Below are positions 1 to 4,891 of a stretch of 5,424 bases of DNA, piece by piece; positions within the stretch are counted from its first letter, which is position 1; each line of letters opens with the position of its first letter. Position numbers and translations under genes: made by a program. Where the stretch lies: the NCBI GenBank assembly GCA_027297005.1, contig JAPUIN010000365.1, forward strand, positions 1-5,424. The letters run 5' to 3'. The notes under the pieces were generated by a model. It searched no databases. It was not told where the DNA came from and saw only the letters and a list, made by a program, of their open reading frames with translations. Origin of the DNA: Acidobacteriota bacterium (GTDB lineage Bacteria > Acidobacteriota > Polarisedimenticolia > Gp22-AA2).

Positions 1-908
1 TGCTCTTCGAGAAGACGAACGACGTGACCACGCTCGTCACCGGTCCTTCGGGGACCGGCAAGGAGCTGGTGGCCCACGCCCTGCACGAGAACTCGCCGAG
101 TCGCGAGGGGCGGCTCCTGCCGATCAACTGCGCCGCCATCCCGGCCGATCTCCTGGAGAGCGAGCTGTTCGGCCACGAGCGCGGTGCCTTCACCGGCGCG
201 GTGCAGCGCAAGGCCGGCAAGTTCGAGCTCGCCGACCGCGGGACACTTTTCCTCGACGAGATCGGCGAGATGCCGAGCGCGCTGCAGGCGAAGCTGCTGC
301 GCGTTCTCGAGGAGCGCTCCTTCATGCGCGTGGGAGGGACCGAGACGATCCAGGTCGACGTGCGGATCGTCGCCGCCACCAATACGGATATCGAGGGCAA
401 TGTCGCGGCCGGCATCTTCAGGAGCGATCTGTACTACCGGCTGAAGGTGGTGACGATCGAGATCCCGCCGGTCCGGGAACGCGTGGAGGACATTCCGCTT
501 CTGGTTCACCGCTTCCTGGAAACGTTCAAGGAGGAGAACGGCCGACGGGAGCTGTCGCTCGATCCGGAGGTGCTCGAGGTCATGAAGCGTTGTCGCTGGA
601 ATGGCAACGTGCGGGAGATTCGGAACCTGATCGAAAGCCTGGTTGTGCTGGCGCCGCCGGAGAGGACGTCGATCAGGCTCGAGGATCTGCCGGATAACTA
701 TCGTACCCCGTCGCCCGGGCCGGTCGCCGGGACGGTTCCGGCCGGCCTGGCGCGCACCATGGATGAGATCGAGAAAGAGGCGATTCTCCGCACGCTGGAG
801 GAGACCGGCGGAAATCGGACCCGTGCCGCCGAGATCCTGGGGATTGGTCTGAGGACCCTGCAGCGCAAGCTGCGCGAGTACGATCAGGTCGGAGAGGGGG
901 AGGAGTGA
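1..908 (+). CDS. Sigma-54-dependent transcriptional activator, AAA+ and Fis-type HTH domains (5' end outside window)
   Basis: This is a bacterial enhancer-binding protein that would hydrolyse ATP to remodel sigma-54 RNA polymerase at promoters. The frame is open from the left edge (first full codon at 3) to TGA at 906-908, about 301 codons, so the N-terminal domain is missing and the type of input (receiver, GAF, PAS or other) cannot be told. In order, the visible parts are: Walker A GPSGTGKE (close to residue 14), the sigma-54 contact loop GAFTGA (about 61-66), Walker B GTLFLDEI (about 80-87), an arginine-finger segment FRSDLYYRL, the sensor II region WNGNVREIRN, a Pro/Gly-rich linker, and a C-terminal Fis-type helix-turn-helix containing GNRTRAAEILGIGLRTLQRK. 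The Walker A has Pro where the family usually has Glu (GESGTGKE). It most resembles the NtrC/AtoC/ZraR group. The palindrome 12 bases after its stop is a candidate binding site. Family assignment is secure; the regulated genes are unknown. Confidence 0.96.
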   Translation, partial: LFEKTNDVTTLVTGPSGTGKELVAHALHENSPSREGRLLPINCAAIPADLLESELFGHERGAFTGAVQRKAGKFELADRGTLFLDEIGEMPSALQAKLLRVLEERSFMRVGGTETIQVDVRIVAATNTDIEGNVAAGIFRSDLYYRLKVVTIEIPPVRERVEDIPLLVHRFLETFKEENGRRELSLDPEVLEVMKRCRWNGNVREIRNLIESLVVLAPPERTSIRLEDLPDNYRTPSPGPVAGTVPAGLARTMDEIEKEAILRTLEETGGNRTRAAEILGIGLRTLQRKLREYDQVGEGEE

Positions 909-919
909 TTTCGGCGTCA

Positions 920-934
920 GCGTCAAATTGACGC
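920..934. promoter_or_regulatory. Perfect palindrome, candidate upstream activator site for a sigma-54 activator
   Basis: The sequence is GCGTCAA-A-TTGACGC, a perfect 7+7 inverted repeat around one central base. An extra GCGTCA copy abuts it on the left (914-919). It lies 12 bases after the activator stop codon and about 200 bases upstream of the -24/-12 promoter at 1118-1133. That is a normal enhancer distance for Fis-type HTH activators, which bind dyad sites. The symmetry is seen directly; its role as an operator is inferred. Confidence 0.55.
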
Positions 935-1038
935 GCGGCACGCGCCAGGGGGGCCAGAGGCTCCATCCCTCCCCCCCTGCTTCTCCCGCAGGGTGCCGCA
1001 TGCGCTGCCTCAGCCTTTTTCCCGCGACCCCCCAAGCG

Positions 1039-1050
1039 TTGACCGGTCAA
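1039..1050. promoter_or_regulatory. Second perfect palindrome in the control region, candidate activator or operator site
   Basis: TTGACCGGTCAA is a perfect 12-base palindrome ending 67 bases before the -24 element of the sigma-54 promoter, centred near -100 from the predicted start of transcription. It shares the TTGAC/GTCAA half-site words with the palindrome at 920-934, but they are arranged in the opposite order. It could be a second enhancer site or an unrelated operator. The TTGACC part does not work as a sigma-70 -35 box because no -10 follows at 16-18 bases. Confidence 0.4.
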
Positions 1051-1117
1051 TACCTTGTGCTCCGGCCCGACCGTTGCCGTCCAGCCACAGCCCGGGGTCC
1101 GGGGTACCCGGATCGCG

Positions 1118-1133
1118 TGGCACATCTCTTGCT
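1118..1133 (+). promoter_or_regulatory. Sigma-54 (-24/-12) promoter of the receiver gene
   Basis: TGGCAC-N5-TTGCT matches the sigma-54 consensus (TGGCAC-N5-TTGCW) at every defined position. The invariant GG is at 1119-1120 and the invariant GC at 1131-1132, with the required 10 bases between them. Transcription would start near 1143-1145, about 20 bases before the GTG at 1164. Correct strand, spacing and placement in an intergenic region make a chance match unlikely. Confidence 0.88.
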
Positions 1134-1163
1134 ATATCGGGACTGGGCAGAGATGGTGAACCG

Positions 1164-1565
1164 GTGAAATCCAGAACGATCCTGGTGGTCGATGACGACC
1201 CGGCAGTCCTGCAGGCCTACGGCCGCCTTCTCGGACGGAACGGGGACGAGGTCGAACTGTGCGGCGACATCGAGGCGATTGTCCTCGACCCGGCGTCACT
1301 GGCCCGCGCCGACCTCCTGATCCTCGATCAGCGGATGCCGCGGATCACCGGCCTCGATCTTCTCGCCCGCATGCGTCGGATTCTGCCGGCGGGATCTCCC
1401 GGCCCGCGGGTCCTTCTGATCCGCGCCTACCTGGACGCGACGATCCGCCGCCAGGCGGCACGCCTCGGGGTGGCGGAGATCATCGAGAAGCCGGTGAACG
1501 CCGCGCATCTGCTGAAGTGCGTGCGCGCCGCACTCGATGCGGGGGTGGCGGGAAGCGCGGCGTGA
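1164..1565 (+). CDS. Stand-alone response-regulator receiver domain protein (133 aa)
   Basis: This is a single-domain CheY-like receiver with no output domain, expected to be cytoplasmic and to accept or relay phosphate, or to modulate a partner kinase or regulator. The acidic cluster VVDDD is at residues 8-12, the phospho-acceptor is Asp55 (LLILDQRMP), and the conserved Lys is Lys109 (EKPV). The usual switch Thr/Ser is replaced by Arg87 (LLIRAYL). GTG at 1164 is chosen because the receiver fold begins directly after it and because the sigma-54 start of transcription near 1144 excludes the in-frame ATG at 993, whose extension is Pro-rich and unlike a receiver. The Shine-Dalgarno is weak (GAGATGG, 1150-1156). 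No terminator is visible before htrA, so read-through is possible. DQRMP and EKPV recall FixJ-type receivers. Function beyond phospho-signalling is unknown. Confidence 0.9.
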   Translation: MKSRTILVVDDDPAVLQAYGRLLGRNGDEVELCGDIEAIVLDPASLARADLLILDQRMPRITGLDLLARMRRILPAGSPGPRVLLIRAYLDATIRRQAARLGVAEIIEKPVNAAHLLKCVRAALDAGVAGSAA

Positions 1566-1583
1566 TCGGCCCGGCCACCGTCC

Positions 1584-1613
1584 TTGACGACGGATCAAAG
1601 CGGGGCCTATACT
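1584..1613 (+). promoter_or_regulatory. Sigma-70-type promoter of htrA
   Basis: The -35 box TTGACG (1584-1589) and the -10 box TATACT (1608-1613) are separated by 18 bases. Predicted transcription starts near 1620, giving a leader of about 36 bases to the ATG. Both boxes are close to consensus in an otherwise GC-rich region. The TTG of the -35 box is also an in-frame potential start codon for htrA, which a gene caller could choose wrongly. Confidence 0.75.
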
Positions 1614-1640
1614 GAATTCATTGGGGACAGGGCGGGCGAT

Positions 1641-1646
1641 AAGGAG
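1641..1646 (+). promoter_or_regulatory. Ribosome binding site that fixes the htrA start
   Basis: AAGGAG lies 9 bases before ATG at 1656. It supports that start over the in-frame TTG at 1584, which lies inside the promoter. Confidence 0.8.
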
Positions 1647-1655
1647 CACCCTCAC

Positions 1656-3242
1656 ATGAGGAAGAACGGTCAACTCATCACGTTGGTTCTGATCGCCGCG
1701 GCCTCCGTTGTATTCGGAATGGGGCTGGCGGGTGGTCTCAACCTGACGCTTCCCGGACAGGCGGCGATCTCCGACCCCGCCGAGGATCGGCCGTTACATG
1801 CCGCGGCCCGCGCGCAACACAGCGCCGTCCTCAACACCGGGAACATGCCCGGGTCGTTCGCCGACATCGTCGATCGGGTGAACCCTGCGGTGGTCAGCAT
1901 TACGGCGGTGGAACGTGTGCAGGGGCGGGGGGAGAAGGGGCGGCGGCCGTTCCACGGCGATCCGTTCGAGTTCTTCTTCGGGCCGCCGCGGCGGCGCTCC
2001 CCGGGAGAGCCCGAGGAGGATCGCTTCGAGCAGAGCGGCGGCTCGGGCTTCCTGATCAGTGATGATGGCTACATCCTGACCAACTACCACGTCATCGAGG
2101 ACGCCACGCAGATCCGCGTTATCCTGAGCGGCGATCTCCGTGAATACGACGCGGAGGTGATCGGAAGCGATCCCAGCACCGATCTGTCCCTCATCAAGAT
2201 CGAGGTCGACAGCCGACTGCCGCATCTCGAAATGGGTGATTCGGACAGGATGCGGGTCGGCGACTGGGTCCTGGCCGTCGGCAACCCCCTGAACTACGAC
2301 CATACCGTGACGGTGGGGGTCGTCAGCGCCAAGGGGCGCTACCTGCAGACGGGGCTCGGCGTGCGCGACGTCAATCTCGACGATTTCATCCAGACCGACG
2401 CGGCGATCAACTTCGGCAACTCCGGCGGCCCGCTCGTGAACGTGCAAGGCGAGGTGATCGGTGTCAACACGGCGATCAGCAGCATCGGCCAGGGAATCGG
2501 GTTCGCGGTGCCGATCAACATCGCCAGAAACGTGATCGACCAACTGCGCGCCACCGGTAAGGTGGCGCGCGGATTCCTCGGGATTCAGCTTGGGGTGATC
2601 ACGCCCGAGTTGCAGGAGGCGTGGCGGCTGGAAAACGATCACGGGGCGATCGTGCAGTCGGTCACGCCGGGGCTCCCGGCCGAGGCGGCCGGAGTTGAGC
2701 GGGGCGACATCATTATTGCGGTCGACGGCGAGCCGATCAGGACGACCAAGCAGGTGGTCCGGCTGGTCTCGGCGAAGAGACCGGGCGAAACGGTGAAGCT
2801 GAAGATCGTTCGCGGCGGCGAAGAGGTTGTCCTCAGCGCCGAGCTGATCGATCGGCCTCCCCCTGACCAGCTCACAGGCGGCCGATCGTCGCCGGGCCTG
2901 CCGGGCGGCGAGGATCCCCACGAGAAGACCCTGGGGATCTCGGTCGATGCGATCTCACCGAGTGTCCTGAACGAGATCGAGCTGCCGTCTGAGACGACCG
3001 GCGTCATCATCACTCGCGTTTCGCGGGTCTCGAAAGCGTACGAACAGGGTCTCAACCGCGGCGACGTGATCGTCGAGGTCAACCGCGTCCCGATCGACAG
3101 CGTCGCGGATTACCGCCGCGAGCTGCGCAAGATCAAGTCGGGCGGGCTCATCGTCTTCTATGTCACGCATCCGCCGGCCCGGTCGGCGTCCAACGCCGCG
3201 ACGTCGCGCTACGTCACCGTGCGCATGGAGGGGGAGGAGTAA
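1656..3242 (+). CDS. htrA: Do/DegP-family (HtrA) periplasmic serine endoprotease, two PDZ domains
   Basis: This ATP-independent protease/chaperone degrades or refolds damaged envelope proteins. It has 528 residues, somewhat longer than E. coli DegP. Residues about 7-27 form a hydrophobic signal or anchor segment (LITLVLIAAASVVFGMGLAG) after a short basic start; no cleavage site is obvious, so it may stay membrane-anchored facing the periplasm. A charged LA-like loop containing DPFEFFFG and an Arg/Pro-rich stretch follows. The catalytic triad is complete: His145 (TNYHV), Asp176 (STDLSLIK) and Ser256 (GNSGGP). PDZ1 spans roughly 303-400 and PDZ2 roughly 424-506, joined by a Gly/Pro-rich linker. 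The start is set by AAGGAG at 1641-1646. A sigma-70-type promoter lies just upstream and a strong intrinsic terminator downstream, so the gene can be expressed alone. No RpoE-like promoter was noticed. Family assignment is secure; DegP versus DegQ cannot be decided. Confidence 0.97.
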   Translation: MRKNGQLITLVLIAAASVVFGMGLAGGLNLTLPGQAAISDPAEDRPLHAAARAQHSAVLNTGNMPGSFADIVDRVNPAVVSITAVERVQGRGEKGRRPFHGDPFEFFFGPPRRRSPGEPEEDRFEQSGGSGFLISDDGYILTNYHVIEDATQIRVILSGDLREYDAEVIGSDPSTDLSLIKIEVDSRLPHLEMGDSDRMRVGDWVLAVGNPLNYDHTVTVGVVSAKGRYLQTGLGVRDVNLDDFIQTDAAINFGNSGGPLVNVQGEVIGVNTAISSIGQGIGFAVPINIARNVIDQLRATGKVARGFLGIQLGVITPELQEAWRLENDHGAIVQSVTPGLPAEAAGVERGDIIIAVDGEPIRTTKQVVRLVSAKRPGETVKLKIVRGGEEVVLSAELIDRPPPDQLTGGRSSPGLPGGEDPHEKTLGISVDAISPSVLNEIELPSETTGVIITRVSRVSKAYEQGLNRGDVIVEVNRVPIDSVADYRRELRKIKSGGLIVFYVTHPPARSASNAATSRYVTVRMEGEE

Positions 3243-3325
3243 GGGCCTGCCCGGGTGCGTGGGGCTGCGTTCGCGACGCCGTGCCACGGGATGCGAGGCG
3301 CTGCGACAACGCGGCGAGGATGCTG

Positions 3326-3360
3326 AAGCGGGACCCGAACACTCTCGGGCCCCGCTTTTT
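3326..3360 (+). terminator. Rho-independent terminator after htrA
   Basis: The left arm (3328-3338) and right arm (3345-3355) form an 11-pair GC-rich stem with a single A-C mismatch and a 6-base loop (ACACTC). It is followed at once by TTTTT (3356-3360), and AA at 3326-3327 can pair with the first Ts. It lies 83 bases after the htrA stop. The preceding 3243-3325 shows no gene or other clear signal. Confidence 0.92.
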
Positions 3361-3368
3361 GTTATCAT
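3360..3368 (+). promoter_or_regulatory. Possible extended -10 promoter for the NtrX-like regulator
   Basis: TG-T-TATCAT fits an extended -10 element (TGn followed by a near-consensus hexamer at 3363-3368). No good -35 exists upstream, where the htrA terminator stem lies. Transcription would begin near 3375 and leave a leader of about 75 bases to the TTG at 3450. It is the only AT-rich promoter-like stretch between the terminator and the gene, but it is short and overlaps the terminator T-tract. Confidence 0.4.
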
Positions 3369-3439
3369 CGGGTGCCTGATCCGCTGCGGGGCGACCGCCG
3401 CCACGGAGTGCCCCACCCGAAGCCTGCACGCGCGTCCCC

Positions 3440-3446
3440 GGAGAGG
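3440..3446 (+). promoter_or_regulatory. Ribosome binding site that fixes the NtrX-like regulator start
   Basis: GGAGAGG, with its GGAG core at 3440-3443, lies 6 bases before TTG at 3450. This supports TTG at 3450 over the longer in-frame GTG at 3372, which would add 26 Arg/Pro-rich residues ahead of the receiver domain and lies close to the candidate promoter. Confidence 0.6.
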
Positions 3447-3449
3447 TAC

Positions 3450-4847
3450 TTGAAGGGCAAGGTCCTGGTCATCGACGACGACGAGGCCATCCGGAAGTCC
3501 CTGCGTATGGTGCTCGAGTACGAAGGGTACGAGTACGCGGAGGCGGCATCCGGTCCCGGCGGGATCGCAGCCCTCGAACGCGAGTCGCCCGACGCGGTGC
3601 TGCTCGATATCAAGATGCCCGGCATGGACGGCCTCGAGGCGCTTCAGCTGGCACGCAAAAGGGATCCCCACACACCCATCCTGATGATTTCCGGCCACGG
3701 GGATGTCCCGACCGCCGTCGAGGCGATCCGGAAGGGCGCTTACGATTTCCTGGAAAAGCCGCTGGAGTCGGATCGTGTCCTCACCGCCATTCGCAATGCC
3801 ATCGAGCACAAGAGGCTGCGTCAGGAGAACCAGAAACTCCGGGGGGAGGCGGAGGAACGCTTGCGTATGGTCGGCCGATCGTCCGCCCTGAAGAGGATCG
3901 AGGAGGCGGTCGCCCGGGCCGCACCGACCCACGCGACCGTGCTGATCACCGGCGAGAGCGGCACCGGCAAGGAGTTGATCGCGCAGGCGATCCACCGCGG
4001 CAGCCAGCGTGCCGCGCAGCCGTTGGTGAAGGTCAACTGCGCCGCGATCCCCGAGGAGCTGATCGAGTCGGAGCTGTTCGGACACGAGAAGGGGGCCTTC
4101 ACCGGTGCGGCCGGCCGCCAGATTGGGAAGTTCGTACAGGCGGACGGCGGGACGATCTTTCTGGACGAAATCGGCGACATGAGCCGGCGCACGCAGGCGA
4201 AGGTGCTTCGCGTGCTCGAGAGCGGCGATGTCGAACCGATCGGTATGGCGAAAACCCTCCGGGTCGACGTACGGGTGATCGCCGCGACCAACAAGGACCT
4301 GCCGCTTGAGATCCAAGAGGGGCGCTTTCGCGAGGATCTCTTCTTCCGCCTCAACGTCGTCCCCATAACCTGTCCGCCCCTGCGCGAGCGCCGCGAAGAC
4401 ATCCCGCTGCTCGTGGAGCATTTCATCGGCGTCTTCTGCGCCGAGAACGACGAACCCCCCCGGCGCTTCGAGGACGGCGCGCTGGCCCGGCTGAAGGGGC
4501 GACTCTGGCGCGGCAATGTGCGCGAGCTGAAGAACGCCGTCGAGCGGCTGCTGATCATGACTCCGGGCGAGACGATCGGCGAGCGTGATGTGGCGTCGTT
4601 CGAGGGGGGGCCGGGCGAGCTGCCGGACACGCCGGATGCCGCGACGACCGGAGGAGGGATCGATCCCGGCCGCTACCGGACTCTGCAGGAGTTCCGGGAT
4701 GGCGCCGAGCGCGCCTTCATCACGTGTAAGCTGTATGAGTTCCGCTGGAACGTTGCCCGCACCGCCAAGGAGATCGACACGCCCAGGAGCAATCTGTACA
4801 AGAAGCTCGAGCAGTACGGGATCTCACGCGAGGGGAATCGGGAATGA
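3450..4847 (+). CDS. NtrX-like sigma-54-dependent response regulator (receiver, AAA+, Fis-type HTH)
   Basis: This is a complete 465-residue two-component regulator that, when phosphorylated, would activate sigma-54 promoters. The receiver has the acidic cluster at 9-11, phospho-acceptor Asp53 (LLDIKMPGMDG), Ser81 (ISGHGD) and Lys103 (EKPL). A Glu/Arg-rich helical linker (about 118-140) leads to the AAA+ domain: Walker A GESGTGKE (168-175), GAFTGA (215-220), Walker B GGTIFLDEIGDM (233-244), arginine-finger segment FREDLFFRL and sensor II WRGNVRELKN (353-362). The C-terminal HTH (about 419-457) has RWNVARTAKEI and PRSNLYKKLEQYGI, the pattern of NtrX-like regulators rather than NtrC. All key residues are intact. 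TTG start chosen from the ribosome binding site and the receiver boundary. No kinase gene lies in the window. The 3' end overlaps a micro-ORF by ATGA and lies 40 bases from the thiolase, so co-transcription is likely. Confidence 0.95.
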   Translation: MKGKVLVIDDDEAIRKSLRMVLEYEGYEYAEAASGPGGIAALERESPDAVLLDIKMPGMDGLEALQLARKRDPHTPILMISGHGDVPTAVEAIRKGAYDFLEKPLESDRVLTAIRNAIEHKRLRQENQKLRGEAEERLRMVGRSSALKRIEEAVARAAPTHATVLITGESGTGKELIAQAIHRGSQRAAQPLVKVNCAAIPEELIESELFGHEKGAFTGAAGRQIGKFVQADGGTIFLDEIGDMSRRTQAKVLRVLESGDVEPIGMAKTLRVDVRVIAATNKDLPLEIQEGRFREDLFFRLNVVPITCPPLRERREDIPLLVEHFIGVFCAENDEPPRRFEDGALARLKGRLWRGNVRELKNAVERLLIMTPGETIGERDVASFEGGPGELPDTPDAATTGGGIDPGRYRTLQEFRDGAERAFITCKLYEFRWNVARTAKEIDTPRSNLYKKLEQYGISREGNRE

Positions 4848-4891
4848 ACCGCCCGGCCCGCAGCTGCCTGCACAGGGCGGCCCCGAGATGA
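4844..4891 (+). CDS. Candidate 15-codon coupling micro-ORF
   Basis: ATG at 4844 overlaps the TGA of the upstream regulator (ATGA, 4844-4847). The frame reads MNRPARSCLHRAAPR and ends in a TGA that overlaps the thiolase ATG (ATGA, 4888-4891). An AGGGG motif at 4831-4835 is 8 bases before its ATG, a better site than anything in front of the thiolase. The peptide has no recognised domain and is Arg-rich. It may serve only to carry ribosomes from one gene to the next, or it may be chance in GC-rich DNA. Confidence 0.3.
   Translation: MNRPARSCLHRAAPR

Noticed and set aside
946..979. G6/C6 inverted repeat (CAGGGGGG with CCCCCCTG) as a terminator after the first activator
   Set aside because: The 18-base loop is long and no T-run follows. 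The pairing may only reflect homopolymer tracts.
991..1020. Imperfect hairpin around GCATGC followed by TTTTT, a possible terminator
   Set aside because: The stem has a C-C mismatch and three G-T pairs, and the T-run begins 5 bases after the stem. It is too weak to call beside the clear terminator at 3326-3360.
1045..1057. IHF-like site between the palindromes and the sigma-54 promoter
   Set aside because: TCAA-N4-TTG is present, but the first two consensus positions (A/T then A) are both G, and the match overlaps the palindrome at 1039-1050.
673..1125. - strand open frame of 150 codons covering much of the 909-1163 gap
   Set aside because: The translation is Arg/Gly/Pro-rich and low in complexity, overlaps the end of the activator gene, and covers the palindromes and the -24/-12 promoter region.
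993..1163. N-terminal extension of the receiver protein from ATG at 993
   Set aside because: It would add 57 Pro/Ser-rich residues before a complete receiver fold and is upstream of the predicted sigma-54 transcription start.
928..1167. + strand 79-codon frame in the control region
   Set aside because: It has a poor start context and Pro/Arg-rich composition, and it spans the sigma-54 promoter. Only its last codons, the ATG GTG AAC CGG TGA at 1153-1167, seemed worth a note.
1794..2921. Long open frame on the - strand (375 codons) opposite htrA
   Set aside because: It lies antisense to a gene with a complete protease triad and two PDZ domains. The translation is rich in Arg, Asp, His and Leu with no domain, as expected for a codon-bias shadow in GC-rich DNA.
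2955..4421. Very long open frame on the - strand (488 codons) across the end of htrA, the terminator and the NtrX-like gene
   Set aside because: It crosses a terminator and two well-supported genes on the other strand, and shows no domain or ribosome binding site. It is a shadow of high third-position GC.
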